Counted from the stretch's first letter, positions 7,915-18,181 are shown. The stretch: DNA of 64,000 nt from Saccharospirillum sp. (GCA_018402545.1 JAGYIL010000001.1:2108001-2172000), one strand, 5' to 3'. Notes: a model not told the origin generated them from the letters alone. Translations and numbers: made by a program.

Positions 7915-10900
7915 ATGAAAAGAATGTTAATCAATGCAACCCAATCAGAAGAACTGAGGGTTGCCCTGGTCGATGGCCAGAAACTCTATGACCTGGATAT
8001 CGAAACCGGTTTTCGCGAGCAAAAGAAAGCCAACATCTACAAAGGCAAAATCACCCGCGTAGAACCCAGCCTTGAAGCAGCTTTTGTCGATTTTGGCGCC
8101 GAGCGCCACGGTTTTCTCCCCCTGAAAGAAATCGCCCGCGAGTACTTTGTCGATGCCAACATGTCCTCTCGTGCGAACATTCGCGAGCTGGTCAAAGAAG
8201 GTACCGAAGTCATTGTACAGGTCGACAAGGAAGAGCGCGGTAACAAGGGCGCTGCCCTGACCACCATGGTTAGTCTGGCTGGCCGCTACCTGGTACTGAT
8301 GCCCAACAATCCACGTGCCGGTGGTATCTCGCGTCGCATCGAAGGCGATGAACGCGCCCAGATTCGTGAAGCGCTTCAGGGCGTCACCATTCCCGATGGC
8401 ATGGGCTGCATTGTTCGTACCGCAGGTATTGGCCGCAGTGCCGAAGAATTGCAATGGGACCTGGATTACCTGATTCAACTGTGGGATTCCATCAAGCAAG
8501 CCTCCGAAGGCCGTTCTGCGCCCTTCCTGATTCTGCAGGAAAGCAACGTCATTCTGCGTGCGATCCGCGATTATCTGCGTCAGGACATCGGCGAAGTTTT
8601 GATCGACAGCAAAGATGCCTACCAGTACGCCCTGGATTTTGTGCAGAAAGTGATGCCGAATTACCAGAGTAAACTGAAGCTTTATGAAGACCCGGTACCG
8701 CTGTTCAATCGTTACCAGATTGAAGCGCAGATCGAAAGCGCCTTTCAACGCGAAGTAAAACTGCCCAGTGGCGGCTCGATCGTTATCGACCCGACCGAAG
8801 CTCTGGTGTCGATCGATATCAACTCCAGCCGCTCGACCAAAGGCGTTGATATCGAAGAAACCGCTTTCCACACCAACCTGGAAGCTGCCGAAGAAATTGC
8901 CCGTCAGCTACGGTTGCGTGACATGGGTGGCCTGGTGGTGATCGACTTCATCGATATGAACCAGTCCAAGCATCAGCGTGAAGTGGAAGCGCGCATCAAG
9001 GATGCTACCTCACCCGACCGTGCCCGCGTTCAGGTAGGCCGGCTATCGCGTTTTGGTTTGCTGGAAATGTCCCGACAAAGGCTTCGCCCGTCACTGGGCG
9101 AAACCAGCGGTATTGTCTGCCCACGCTGTAACGGCCACGGCATCATTCGTGATGTAAAATCACTGTCACTGGCCATATTGCGACTGATCGAAGAAGAATC
9201 ACTGAAAGAGCGCACCGCCCAGATTCGTGCCATTGTGCCTTTGACTGTGGCTACCTTCCTGCTGAACGAAAAACGGGAAGCCATCTTCGATGTTGAGCGT
9301 CGTCAGAAAGTTCATGTTCTGATCGTGCCCAACACGCAAATGGAAACCCCGCACTATGAAGTCGTGCGTCTGCGCGACGATGACGAAACGCTGGTCAACG
9401 CCGAGCCCAGCTACGCCCTGAAACTGGAAGAAAAACCGTCTGAAACCGAAACGGTTCTGGAAGCGCAAACCAAGCCTCAGGAAGCAGCCATCTCCAGCCT
9501 GCAGGTAACCCCGCGTGCGCCGGTACCGCCGTCTGCACCGGAAGCCAGCAGCGAAGCCCCGGCCAAGCCAGCGCGTGCAGCCGCAGAAACAGCGGTGGAA
9601 AAGCGTCGCTCTGAAGGCAAAGGTCTGTTTTCTCGCCTGGGTGGCTGGGTAAGCCAGTTGCTGGGGTCTGACGAAGAAACCCAAAAACAGGAAAAGCCCG
9701 CGACCGATCGCAAACCGGACAACCGCTCGCGACAGCGCGATGACAATCGCGGTAACCGTCGCAGCCCTAACCGGAACAATCGCAATCGTAGCCGCGACGG
9801 CAGCCGCGAGTCGGGCCGTGATAGCGCTCGCGACACCAATCGTGACAGTGGTGGCACCAGCAACCGGGATTCGAACCGTGACGGCGCCTCTCGGGGCAAT
9901 GGCCGCAATGCAGGCCGGGGATCGCGCGACCGTGATGCAGTGGCAACACCCGATGCCAACACCAAAGAAACCAGGCAACCGGTAAAAGAACCCGCTCCGT
10001 CTGCACCAAGCAGCGCTGATTCCGCCGAGAGCCAAACTGACCGTCGGCCACGCCAGCCACAAATGAAGCGTCGCGAAGAGCGAGACGACAGCACCGGACG
10101 CGTGCCTCTGGCCGAAGTCGGTAAGAATCGTCAGGTTCGGGGTATCAGCAAAAATGCCAGCAAACGGCCCAACCCGGAAAAGCCCGGTGAAATCATCAGT
10201 GACATCGAAACCGTCATTGAGATGATCAGCACAAAATCGGCTGATGATGCCCGTGCCGCGGCTAAGGTAAGAGCCGATGAAGCAGCAGCATCGGCTGAGT
10301 CAACGGCTGAAACGACGACACCAACCGCTGATGCACCGCAGACCGATGCCAACCCCAGCACGGTTGAGTCAAATGACACGGCGCACAGCGAGCCTTCCAA
10401 GCTGGAAGAGTCGCCCAACCCCAGGGTTGAGCACGAAGTGATTAACGCAGAAGATAACGAGGCAACCGCGCAACCGGCTGATCAGGATGAACCATCCGAA
10501 TCTGCCCCTGCAGCCTCACCTTCAGCGGAGTCAGACGTTAAGCCAGCCGTTGCCGAAGCCAGGGTTGTTGAAAACGCCGACGCACCTTCGGAAAACACTG
10601 AGTCTGAAACCCAAAACGATTCCGTTGAAGCAAAGGCGACCACCACGGAAACCCCGGAAGAAGCGTCAGCCTCTGAGCCTGCTGAAACAACGACTGAAAG
10701 CGTGCCAGAAGCGCCGGAAACCGTTAACCAGGTTGAATCAGACGAAACACCTGCGCCGGTGCAGGCGGTAACGGAAGAGCCTCAACAGACCGCGTCTGTT
10801 CAGACAGCTGAGACCCCGGAAAGTGAGCAACCCACCGCTCAGGATGGCGAAGAAGACGTCGCCAAGCCAGCCGGTCGGGCACCGAACGACCCTCGTGAAG

Positions 10901-10938
10901 TGCGTCGTCGCAAGATGGCAGAACAGCAAGACAAGTAA
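7915..10938 (+). CDS. rne: Ribonuclease E
   Basis: Essential endoribonuclease and degradosome scaffold (1007 aa). ATG at 7915 gives the family start [10 protein letters not shown]; longer in-frame versions are rejected. The catalytic half has an S1 domain (about 37-120), the DNase I-like site with Asp301 (VSIDIN) and Asp344 (VIDFID), and the zinc link Cys402/Cys405 (CPRCNG). Residues 570-584 ([15 protein letters not shown]) form an amphipathic helix where E. coli has its membrane-targeting segment. Beyond this is a disordered tail: an Arg/Asp/Ser/Asn-rich stretch (about 598-680), a further basic patch, then about 250 residues rich in Glu, Ala, Pro and Thr, ending in a basic RREVRRRK-like motif. 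The tail is the probable RNA and partner binding region. Confidence 0.96.
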   Translation: MKRMLINATQSEELRVALVDGQKLYDLDIETGFREQKKANIYKGKITRVEPSLEAAFVDFGAERHGFLPLKEIAREYFVDANMSSRANIRELVKEGTEVIVQVDKEERGNKGAALTTMVSLAGRYLVLMPNNPRAGGISRRIEGDERAQIREALQGVTIPDGMGCIVRTAGIGRSAEELQWDLDYLIQLWDSIKQASEGRSAPFLILQESNVILRAIRDYLRQDIGEVLIDSKDAYQYALDFVQKVMPNYQSKLKLYEDPVPLFNRYQIEAQIESAFQREVKLPSGGSIVIDPTEALVSIDINSSRSTKGVDIEETAFHTNLEAAEEIARQLRLRDMGGLVVIDFIDMNQSKHQREVEARIKDATSPDRARVQVGRLSRFGLLEMSRQRLRPSLGETSGIVCPRCNGHGIIRDVKSLSLAILRLIEEESLKERTAQIRAIVPLTVATFLLNEKREAIFDVERRQKVHVLIVPNTQMETPHYEVVRLRDDDETLVNAEPSYALKLEEKPSETETVLEAQTKPQEAAISSLQVTPRAPVPPSAPEASSEAPAKPARAAAETAVEKRRSEGKGLFSRLGGWVSQLLGSDEETQKQEKPATDRKPDNRSRQRDDNRGNRRSPNRNNRNRSRDGSRESGRDSARDTNRDSGGTSNRDSNRDGASRGNGRNAGRGSRDRDAVATPDANTKETRQPVKEPAPSAPSSADSAESQTDRRPRQPQMKRREERDDSTGRVPLAEVGKNRQVRGISKNASKRPNPEKPGEIISDIETVIEMISTKSADDARAAAKVRADEAAASAESTAETTTPTADAPQTDANPSTVESNDTAHSEPSKLEESPNPRVEHEVINAEDNEATAQPADQDEPSESAPAASPSAESDVKPAVAEARVVENADAPSENTESETQNDSVEAKATTTETPEEASASEPAETTTESVPEAPETVNQVESDETPAPVQAVTEEPQQTASVQTAETPESEQPTAQDGEEDVAKPAGRAPNDPREVRRRKMAEQQDK

Positions 10939-10954
10939 CCCCTGTCTTAGTCAT

Positions 10955-10983
10955 AAAAAAACCGGCCTCGGCCGGTTTTTTTA
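10955..10983. terminator. Bidirectional terminator between rne and murB
   Basis: AAACCGGCC and GGCCGGTTT form a 9-bp stem with a 2-base loop, flanked by A and T runs on both sides. It can end rne transcription on the plus strand and murB transcription on the minus strand. Confidence 0.92.
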
Positions 10984-11004
10984 TGGGTGCTTGCTGCAAA
11001 CGCT

Positions 11005-12018
11005 TCAGCTCCAAAAACGTGGCTCTGGTTCGAGCAGTACCTGAAATCGTTCAAACACGGCATCCTGCACATGGGTTTGCCAATCCAGTACGGATGACGC
11101 TGCCGCCCGTTTTGGGTTGACCAGCACCAGGGCCTGGCGTTCGTAACAGCCCACCCCATCGTCATTGCTTTGTCCGCGCAGCCCACACTGATCGATCAAC
11201 CAGCCAGCCGCCAGTTTCCAGCCTTCTGGTTGCTCATAAACCACCAGATCATCGTGACGAACCAACAACGCCTGATATTGCTCGGTAGAAATAACCGGGT
11301 TTTTGAAGAAGCTGCCTGCGTTCGGAAGGTGGTCGGGGTCTGGCAGACGTGACTGCCGAATCTCTATGACCGTTTCCATTACATCCTGTGCGGTCAGATC
11401 AGGTTTCGCTGCCAATGCCTGCAACGGACCATAAGACAACTGCGGCACAAAGGTTCGATTCAACTCAAGCTCTACCGCCGTAATGATGAATCGATTCTCC
11501 AGTTGTTTGAACACACTGTCCCGATAACCAAACTGACAGGCTTCCCGGGTGAAATATCGCCAGCGCTCCTCGAGAATATCGTAGGCCTCAACCCGGTACA
11601 GGCAGTCCGCCAGTTCAACACCATAAGCGCCAATATTCTGGACCGGCGCTGCTCCAACGGTGCCTGGAATCAGCGCCAGGTTTTCAATACCGGAACCGCC
11701 CTGTTCCACCAGATCAACGACGGTCTGATGCCAGGACTCCCCGGCCCCCAGACGCCAGCGCTGGTGGTCAGCTTCAGTCTCAACCTGAGTCTTACCGCGA
11801 ATGGCGATCTTGATCGTCAGTCCACTGACCTGTTCGTTCAGTACCAGGTTGCTTCCACCACCCAGGGCCCGAACGGCCAAGCCCCGGGCGCTTGCCCAGC
11901 GCACCAGCGCCGGCAAATCCCGGGGGTCGGTGAGTTCGGCGCACCAGGCTGCCGTTGACGGAACACCCAGGGTATTGGCGGTCGAGAGGTCTACCTGAGG
12001 CTGTGGATCGATCGTCAT
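11005..12018 (-). CDS. murB: UDP-N-acetylenolpyruvoylglucosamine reductase MurB
   Basis: FAD- and NADPH-dependent reductase making UDP-MurNAc for peptidoglycan. FAD-binding segment ALGGGSNLVL near residue 53, then LIPGTVGAAPVQNIGAYG, the catalytic Ser of NAGSFFKNP, and Glu in LEPEPRF at the C-terminus. The Tyr loop identifies the E. coli type I class (337 aa). Its ATG overlaps the phosphatase gene stop by four bases. It is the last gene of the lpxK-kdsB-ptp-murB run and ends at the terminator shared with rne. Confidence 0.96.
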   Translation of the reverse strand: MTIDPQPQVDLSTANTLGVPSTAAWCAELTDPRDLPALVRWASARGLAVRALGGGSNLVLNEQVSGLTIKIAIRGKTQVETEADHQRWRLGAGESWHQTVVDLVEQGGSGIENLALIPGTVGAAPVQNIGAYGVELADCLYRVEAYDILEERWRYFTREACQFGYRDSVFKQLENRFIITAVELELNRTFVPQLSYGPLQALAAKPDLTAQDVMETVIEIRQSRLPDPDHLPNAGSFFKNPVISTEQYQALLVRHDDLVVYEQPEGWKLAAGWLIDQCGLRGQSNDDGVGCYERQALVLVNPKRAAASSVLDWQTHVQDAVFERFQVLLEPEPRFWS

Positions 12019-12509
12019 CGTGAGGCAGTCTGCAAATGCGCCAGCAAGCCATGGCTGGCCTGTTCACACAGATCCAGCACCGTTGCAAAACCCTCGTCGC
12101 CACCAAAATAGGGGTCGGGAACGTCCCGCAGTTCGGAAGCCGCCGCAAAATCCAGAAATAATGCCAGGGTTGCCCGACTTGCTTCGGGGGCCATTGCTTT
12201 CAGGTTGCTTAGGTTGTCGGAATCCATCGCCAGAATGTAATCAAACCGATGAAAGTCTTCGGGGGTGACTTGTCGGGCTCTCAGGTGATCCAGTTTGTAG
12301 CCTCGCGCGCGCGCCGCAGCCTGGCTTCTCGGATCGGGCGCTTTGCCCAGATGATAGGCCGCCGTGCCAGCTGAATCGACCTCAACGTCTGCCGCCAGTG
12401 GCGAGTCAGCCAGCCGGGCTTCAAATACCGCCTGGGCCGTTGGAGAGCGGCAAATATTACCAAGACAAACGAACAATACCGATGTCGATGTTGGCTGAGT
12501 AACTGTCAT
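12015..12509 (-). CDS. Low-molecular-weight protein-tyrosine phosphatase
   Basis: A 164-aa cytoplasmic phosphatase of the LMW-PTP fold. The P-loop CLGNICR (Cys15-Arg21) and the acid DPYFGG loop near the C-terminus are intact. The substrate is unknown; homologues next to murB in Pseudomonas are annotated only as phosphotyrosine phosphatases. It overlaps kdsB and murB by four bases each, so it is translated as part of that operon. An arsenate reductase role is less likely given the context. Confidence 0.9.
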   Translation of the reverse strand: MTVTQPTSTSVLFVCLGNICRSPTAQAVFEARLADSPLAADVEVDSAGTAAYHLGKAPDPRSQAAARARGYKLDHLRARQVTPEDFHRFDYILAMDSDNLSNLKAMAPEASRATLALFLDFAAASELRDVPDPYFGGDEGFATVLDLCEQASHGLLAHLQTASR

Positions 12510-13258
12510 GGGGTCTCCTTGTTAAACAGAGCGCGAACCGCTTCCAGATCTTCCCGGGTATCGACACCGGCTGGAACCGGTTGCGCAGCCGGAGCCGCAA
12601 CAATACAGGCGCCATGCTCCATAAAACGGAGTTGCTCGAGTTTTTCCAGTTGCTCCAGCGGACTTTCCGGCCAGCCAATGAAGGCATCCAGCGCGCTCTT
12701 GCGATAGGCGTATAAACCAATGTGTCGTTTCCAGACGCCTTCCGGTGCTGTCCGGGTGTTGTCCCGGTCGAATGGAATACCTGCCCGGCTGAAGTACATG
12801 ACTTCACCGTCTTGCCGTTGCACCAGTTTTACCGCATTGGGATTGGTGACCATGGCCAGACTGGTAACCGGCTCATAGAGCGTAGCAACCTGAGCCTGGG
12901 GATTTTGCTCCAGTAATTGGGCGACCTGCAAAACGTTGTCAACGGGCATCAGCGGTTCATCGCCCTGCACATTGACGATGATGTCATCGGGCTGCAACCC
13001 CAGTTGCTCAGCCGCCTCCTGCAACCGGTCGGTTCCTGATGGATGATCGGCCCGGGTCATCACAACGCTGAAGCCGGCCTCCGAGACGACATGCCGTATT
13101 TTCTCGTCATCGGTGGCGACCACAATCTGGTCGGCGCCACAGGCCTGAACCGCCATTGCCACTCGAACCACCATGGGCTGCCCGCCAATATCGAGCAAGG
13201 GTTTACCAGGTAATCGGCTGGAGCTGTAGCGGGCCGGTATCATGATTATGGTTGCCAT
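12506..13258 (-). CDS. kdsB: CMP-Kdo synthetase KdsB
   Basis: Activates Kdo with CTP to CMP-Kdo, the donor for the inner core of lipopolysaccharide. The N-terminal nucleotide-binding motif IPARYSSSRLPGKPL, a VATDDE segment and NVQGDEPL are all diagnostic. Length is 250 aa. It lies two bases downstream of lpxK; the small Trm112-like gene often found between these two in relatives is absent. kdsA and kdsC occur about 11 kb away in the same window. Confidence 0.96.
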   Translation of the reverse strand: MATIIMIPARYSSSRLPGKPLLDIGGQPMVVRVAMAVQACGADQIVVATDDEKIRHVVSEAGFSVVMTRADHPSGTDRLQEAAEQLGLQPDDIIVNVQGDEPLMPVDNVLQVAQLLEQNPQAQVATLYEPVTSLAMVTNPNAVKLVQRQDGEVMYFSRAGIPFDRDNTRTAPEGVWKRHIGLYAYRKSALDAFIGWPESPLEQLEKLEQLRFMEHGACIVAAPAAQPVPAGVDTREDLEAVRALFNKETP

Positions 13259-13260
13259 GT

Positions 13261-14205
13261 TTAGGCGCTCCTGAGGGCAGATTCTATGGAGTCCAGCAAG
13301 TCAGCCGGTAATTCGGGTTCTAGCCTGACAACGTAACAATGGTCTGGCCAGGGTCTTTCTAATTTAACAGCGTCTTTTTCCGTCAACACCAGGGGCAGCC
13401 CGACATCGGCCAGCCAGTCTGACGGGACAGGTCTATGGTCGCCGGGCGAATGAGTGGCCAGCAAGCGAAACCCCTGCTCTGCCAATTGCTCATAAAAGCT
13501 CTGCGGGTAACCGATGCCGGCACAGGCACGGATTTCAGTGTTTTTGGCTAGGGAATGGCCCTGTGCGTTGACGGGCCATTGGGGATTGAGTGTCAGTACC
13601 GCATCAACGTCAAGGGCTGCTGGCCGCTGCCCCTTGGCTACCCGCCATTGAACAGTGGTCAATCGAGCAGGGGGTTCACGTAACGGCCCGGCTGGCAGCA
13701 TTTGGCCGTTACCGAGACCGCGCACACCGTCGATCATGATTAGTTCAAAATCGCGCCCCATCCGATAATGCTGCAAGCCATCATCACTAACGATCACATC
13801 CAGCGGGCACTGTTTCACCAAAAAACGCACCGCCCGGTCGCGGTCGGGGTCTACGACCACGGAGCAGCCCAGTTGCTGTGCCAGCGCCTTGGGTTCATCA
13901 CCACATTGACGGGCATCGGTTTCGGTACTTACTAGAAGTGGATAGTGATGGCTCTGTCCGCCGTAACCGCGCGACACGATACCACAACGCATCCCCCGCT
14001 CCTGAAGACTGGACACCAGTGCCTGAATAGCTGGCGACTTACCGGTGCCCCCAACCGTCAGGTTACCGACGACCAAAACGGGAACGCCGTAATTACCCGA
14101 ATGGCGTTGACGAAACCGGCGCCGGGCAATCACCCCGGCCAGCCAGCTTAAAGGCAACAACAGCCGGGCTACCAGCGTGAGAGGTCGAACGTACCAGAAG
14201 TTCAT
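13261..14205 (-). CDS. lpxK: Tetraacyldisaccharide 4'-kinase LpxK
   Basis: Inner-membrane-associated kinase that phosphorylates the 4' position of the lipid A precursor. A hydrophobic N-terminal segment (about residues 9-27) is followed by the Walker A-like GNLTVGGTGKSP and then VSRGYGG and SDDGLQHYR. Length (314 aa) is normal. It lies 23 bases downstream of exbD and two bases upstream of kdsB, joining lipid A and Kdo steps in one operon. msbA, which accompanies lpxK in enterics, is not here; exbB/exbD occupy its place, as in Pseudomonas. Confidence 0.95.
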   Translation of the reverse strand: MNFWYVRPLTLVARLLLPLSWLAGVIARRRFRQRHSGNYGVPVLVVGNLTVGGTGKSPAIQALVSSLQERGMRCGIVSRGYGGQSHHYPLLVSTETDARQCGDEPKALAQQLGCSVVVDPDRDRAVRFLVKQCPLDVIVSDDGLQHYRMGRDFELIMIDGVRGLGNGQMLPAGPLREPPARLTTVQWRVAKGQRPAALDVDAVLTLNPQWPVNAQGHSLAKNTEIRACAGIGYPQSFYEQLAEQGFRLLATHSPGDHRPVPSDWLADVGLPLVLTEKDAVKLERPWPDHCYVVRLEPELPADLLDSIESALRSA

Positions 14206-14228
14206 TCGCTGCTTGCCGGCGCCATTGA

Positions 14229-14648
14229 TTAGGGGTTTTCCGGTATCTGGGTAGCATAGCTGACCCGATAGAATCCCATTTGACCCACCGCATCCAGCAC
14301 ATAAACCATGGCCTGGTGCGGTGCCTGGGCATCGCCGGTAATAATGACGGTGGTATCCCGGCTGCTGCCTGCCATTTCGGCCAGAGCCTGCTTGAGGGAT
14401 TCGGTATCAGAGCGCAGCAAGGGCGTGTTATTAACCGCGTACTGGCCCTGGGCATCGACCTGGATTTCGATTGGTCGTTCATCACCGAGCACGGCCTCAC
14501 TGCTGCTCTCAGGCAGATCGATCTGCAACTGAGTTTCACGAGTAAAGGTGGTCGACACCATAAAAAAGATCAGCAAGAGAAAAACGACATCAATCAGCGG
14601 TGTTAGATTGACCTGCGCTTCTTCCTGGCGGCTGCGTCTGAATCGCAT
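14229..14648 (-). CDS. exbD: ExbD/TolR-family proton-channel subunit
   Basis: A 139-aa protein with a short charged N-terminus, one membrane span at about residues 15-36 and a periplasmic domain. Asp20 in LTPLIDVVFLLL is the proton-carrying residue of the family. It partners ExbB (next gene upstream) to energise an outer-membrane process. No tonB, tolA or tolB lies nearby, so its partner is unknown; its location beside comEC and lpxK is conserved in pseudomonads. Confidence 0.9.
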   Translation of the reverse strand: MRFRRSRQEEAQVNLTPLIDVVFLLLIFFMVSTTFTRETQLQIDLPESSSEAVLGDERPIEIQVDAQGQYAVNNTPLLRSDTESLKQALAEMAGSSRDTTVIITGDAQAPHQAMVYVLDAVGQMGFYRVSYATQIPENP

Positions 14649-14660
14649 GGGCAGCTCCCG

Positions 14661-15275
14661 TCAGCTCGACTTGGCATCGGAATGAATGGCATCAACCAGT
14701 TTGGCGCTGTCCTGTTCCATGATAACCAGCAAATCATCCACCCGGCGAGTCAGCGCACGGTGAAAAATAACCGCAGGTATGGCCACGCTCAAGCCGGCGG
14801 CGGTGGTTATCAGTGCCTGGGATATACCACCGGCCAGTACGCCTGTGTTGCCACTGCCCTGAACCATGATGGCGGTAAATACTTCGATCATGCCCAATAC
14901 CGTGCCCAGCAAACCCAACAGAGGTGCGATCGCAGCAATGGTGCCCAGGGTGCTCAGAAATTTTTCCATTTCATGGGCAACATGATTGCCCGCTTCCTGA
15001 ATGGCATCCTTCATGGCTTCACGGCCATGCTTAGACGCCGTCAATCCTGACGACAAAATATAGCCAAAGAGGCTGCCGCTTTTCAGCTCCTTGATCTTGG
15101 CCGAATCCAGTTCGTGGTTCTTGATCCACATCCAGACTTTCGGCAATTGATCTTTGGGCATTACCTTGGCCAGTCGCAACGCCCAGTAACGTTCGACCGT
15201 AATGGCAATGGCGACGATGGAACACAACACAATGGGGACCATCAACCACCCACCGGCTTTAATAATTTCAAACAC
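14661..15275 (-). CDS. exbB: ExbB/TolQ/MotA-family proton-channel subunit
   Basis: A 204-aa inner-membrane protein with three spans: about 10-30, 105-130 and 150-175. The family core is visible in LGTIAAIAPLLGLLGTV and GISQALITTAAGLSVAIPAV. It forms the stator-like channel with the ExbD protein encoded 12 bases downstream. Whether it serves TonB-type transport or another envelope task cannot be read from the sequence. Confidence 0.92.
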   Translation of the reverse strand: MFEIIKAGGWLMVPIVLCSIVAIAITVERYWALRLAKVMPKDQLPKVWMWIKNHELDSAKIKELKSGSLFGYILSSGLTASKHGREAMKDAIQEAGNHVAHEMEKFLSTLGTIAAIAPLLGLLGTVLGMIEVFTAIMVQGSGNTGVLAGGISQALITTAAGLSVAIPAVIFHRALTRRVDDLLVIMEQDSAKLVDAIHSDAKSS

Positions 15276-15359
15276 TTAGCGTACCTCCATAGACTCCGGC
15301 GTAATTTACCATACTGTTTCCGTCAGAACATGGCTTTAAAACAGGTTGTGAAATAATTC

Positions 15360-17585
15360 TCATTTGAGCCAGCGTTTCCGAAAGGCCGAGCGGTAATCGT
15401 TCAATTGCATTCGCCCGTCTTTGACGGTCAGCCTGAAGGTTCCCAGGTCCGCTGTATTGTGCAGCGTTCGGTCGTGGCGCCGGGTATAAGCCACCAGATC
15501 GGCATTGGGCCAGCGTGGCAGGTGCCGGTCTCCTGAACTGACCAGCAATAAAGCCTCAGGGCTGGCATCCAGAAAAGCAGAGGCACTGCTGGTGCGACTG
15601 CCATGATGACCAACAACAATGGCCGCTGCCGGAAACAACTCCGGGTGCGTCTGCAGTAACCAGTATTCTACCATTCGACTGGCGTCACCCGTGATCAACA
15701 CTGCCCCAACAGGCGTCGGAATCCATATTACGCAGGAGGTGTCATTGCTACTGGTCTGCAACGCAAGCGGGACCGGAATCATTTCGAATGGCAAGGCGTT
15801 GTTCCGGGCACTCGTGCGATGGCAATTACGCCAGCCAGGCCGGCCGCTCAATTGAGCCAACCGATCCGGATTGCCAGACAGCCGGCTGGCCGCGGGCCAT
15901 TCCCTCACTGCCCAATAGGCACCCCCTGCATGGTCGGCATCGGCGTGACTGACCAGAAGCCCGGCGGGCTGAATGGACTCACGCCGATACCAGGGTGCCA
16001 GACGCTGCCGGGCAACGCTGCTGCCATCCTGCCACTGACCAGCCAGGTCATAGAGCCAGGTCTGGTCTGGCCACTGCAACACCATGGCCTGACCGTGTCC
16101 AACATCCAGCAGGGTCATTTGAAAGGTGTCAACTTCAGATCTGGAGGAAGCCATGGCCATCGCAACTACCACCAGCAATGGCGTGGCAATCCAGCGTACC
16201 GGTCGTTCCACGGTCTGGCTCAGCAACCACCAGAGCAACAGAGAGACCAGACCGATTTGCCACCAGGTCCAGGCCGGAGCCGACTGGTACCAGGGTGACA
16301 CCCACTCAAGCAGTGCCAGGGCAAAGGCAACCACCCACTCATAACCACCGACCCAGGCGATGTCAGGCAGCAACATTATAAAGAGTGACCATGGCAGCAG
16401 GAGCAAGGTCACCAACGGTATCATCAGGGCATTGATGAGCAGCGACAAGGGATGCCAGACAAACCCCATCGCTGCCGTAATGGGGATCATCAACAGCGTC
16501 AGTGTGGCTTGCAGCTTGAGCGCTAGCCAGACGGTTGAATGATCGCGTTGCGACCAGCGCTCGGCGAGGCGCACGATAATCGCCACCAGTAGAAAACTCA
16601 GCCAGGCACCGGTACTGAGCCAGGCCTGGGGTCGAAACAGCGTAATGACGACAGCAGCACAGGCCAGAACATCGAGTGCATTGAAGCGCCGCCCCACACT
16701 CAGGGCGAGCAATGGAATAGCCAGCATGACCCAGGCCCGCAACGCGGGAAATCCAAACCCGGTCAGGCCAACAAAGGCCCCGCACAGCAATGCCACCCAG
16801 GCCAGTTGCAGGTAAAAGCTCCGGTTCAGCGGCATGCCGGGCAGGAGCAACAAAGCACGACCCAGCAGCAACCCCCAAGCTGCAACCATGCCCACGTGCA
16901 TGCCGCTGACGACCATCAGGTGTTTCAACTGAGTCTGCTCGAACAGGTCGCCCAGATGAGCGGGTAAACTGGAAGACCACCCCAGACTGAGCGCAGACCA
17001 GATGGCCCGCGCATCTGCGCTCTGAAACTGCGGCGACGCCCGGTCGTGAAGCCGCACGGGTACACCTGGCTGTGGCTGTAAGCTGTGGATCGCCACCAAG
17101 CTGCCTAGCGCGTCGATGCGTTCACTGAAATAGTAGCGCGTCGCATTAAACTGACCGGGTATCAGCGCACCGACGGGTTTTCTGAGACGGAAATCGCCCC
17201 GGACGCAGTCGCCCGCTTTCAGGATTCGCCCGGCATCGGCGGTGAACCGCAACTGACGCAACGCCAGTTCAGCATGCTGATCGGTCACCGTCGCGACGGC
17301 GGATTGATAATCTTCGAATACCCGGGCCGGTTGAGACAGACACACGGTCAGTTCCGCTGTCTTGTGCTGCCACTGAGGAGGCAATAGAAAGCTCGCTTCA
17401 TATTCCAGCCGCATCAGCAAGGTTGCCGTAAAAACCAACAGCAGCAAAGCCAGGGCGGGCCGAAACCAAAGGGTAACCAGTACAACCAGCGCAACCAGCC
17501 CGCTGGCCCAGCCAACACCGGTGTAAAACCACAGTAAGGGCAGGCCGATACTCAGCACTGCCAGGCTGGTCATACCCTTGACCAT
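15360..17585 (-). CDS. comEC: DNA internalisation protein ComEC/Rec2
   Basis: Polytopic inner-membrane channel for single-stranded DNA uptake during transformation (741 aa). It has N-terminal hydrophobic segments and an OB-like soluble part, a central competence domain with many spans (from VVSGMHVGMVAAWG onward), and a C-terminal metallo-beta-lactamase-like domain with HADADHAGG and GHHGSRTSS metal-binding motifs. All domains are present with no frameshift, so the gene looks functional. It precedes exbB by about 85 bases. Presence alone does not show that the organism is naturally competent. Confidence 0.93.
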   Translation of the reverse strand: MVKGMTSLAVLSIGLPLLWFYTGVGWASGLVALVVLVTLWFRPALALLLLVFTATLLMRLEYEASFLLPPQWQHKTAELTVCLSQPARVFEDYQSAVATVTDQHAELALRQLRFTADAGRILKAGDCVRGDFRLRKPVGALIPGQFNATRYYFSERIDALGSLVAIHSLQPQPGVPVRLHDRASPQFQSADARAIWSALSLGWSSSLPAHLGDLFEQTQLKHLMVVSGMHVGMVAAWGLLLGRALLLLPGMPLNRSFYLQLAWVALLCGAFVGLTGFGFPALRAWVMLAIPLLALSVGRRFNALDVLACAAVVITLFRPQAWLSTGAWLSFLLVAIIVRLAERWSQRDHSTVWLALKLQATLTLLMIPITAAMGFVWHPLSLLINALMIPLVTLLLLPWSLFIMLLPDIAWVGGYEWVVAFALALLEWVSPWYQSAPAWTWWQIGLVSLLLWWLLSQTVERPVRWIATPLLVVVAMAMASSRSEVDTFQMTLLDVGHGQAMVLQWPDQTWLYDLAGQWQDGSSVARQRLAPWYRRESIQPAGLLVSHADADHAGGAYWAVREWPAASRLSGNPDRLAQLSGRPGWRNCHRTSARNNALPFEMIPVPLALQTSSNDTSCVIWIPTPVGAVLITGDASRMVEYWLLQTHPELFPAAAIVVGHHGSRTSSASAFLDASPEALLLVSSGDRHLPRWPNADLVAYTRRHDRTLHNTADLGTFRLTVKDGRMQLNDYRSAFRKRWLK

Positions 17586-17643
17586 ATAGAGCTGGCTCCT
17601 TTAAACAGGCATACTGTCCGTCTACCTCAAGTGCTAATCGTTT

Positions 17644-18174
17644 ATGCCCCGGCGTACCCTGCAAAAATGGCTGCCCCACCCAGATCACATTCGGCAACTG
17701 CCCGTCCTGCACCGGTTTGGGCACTGGTTGCATGAACCCGGTATCTGGCATCTCAATCGGCGCAGTGTCGCCCGGGCCTTCGCTATTGGTCTGTTCGTGG
17801 CGCTGTTGCCGATACCCGGCCAAATGCCAGTGGCTGCCCTGGCCGCGATTTTCTTTACCGCAAATTTGCCCATTGCACTGGCGTTGGTGTGGCTGAGCAA
17901 TCCATTCACCATGCCGGTGATATTTTATGGTACCTACTGGCTGGGCGCACAGTTATCCGGCCGATCTGTGATCGCGTTCGAAACAATTCAGCAAAACGGA
18001 TGGGGATCGACTCTACTGTTGGACCTCTACTGGCCAACCTTTCTGGGCGGGGTTTTGTGCGGACTGGTACTGGCGCCGCTCGGGTATTTTCTGATCAGTG
18101 GTCTCTACCACTGGCGAATGCGCTTGAACCGCCGTCGTCGCAACCGGTTAAGGCAACAACGACGAGGTGAATGA
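17644..18174 (+). CDS. DUF2062 membrane protein
   Basis: A 176-aa protein of the DUF2062 family. A basic N-terminus is followed by RSVARAFAIGLFVALLPIPGQM, the family signature, here split across the start of the first span, then two or three more hydrophobic segments (about 55-100 and 125-152) and a very basic tail of Arg residues. Function is unknown. It is divergent from comEC and convergent with lolD, the same place it occupies in Pseudomonas. Confidence 0.85.
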   Translation: MPRRTLQKWLPHPDHIRQLPVLHRFGHWLHEPGIWHLNRRSVARAFAIGLFVALLPIPGQMPVAALAAIFFTANLPIALALVWLSNPFTMPVIFYGTYWLGAQLSGRSVIAFETIQQNGWGSTLLLDLYWPTFLGGVLCGLVLAPLGYFLISGLYHWRMRLNRRRRNRLRQQRRGE

Positions 18175-18181
18175 CGGGTCG

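Noticed and set aside
7945-8871. 308-codon ORF antisense to rne
   Set aside because: Shadow of rne codon usage on the opposite strand; no family resemblance or start signals.
13259-13260. Possible Trm112-like gene between lpxK and kdsB
   Set aside because: Only two bases separate the genes, so it is absent, not broken.
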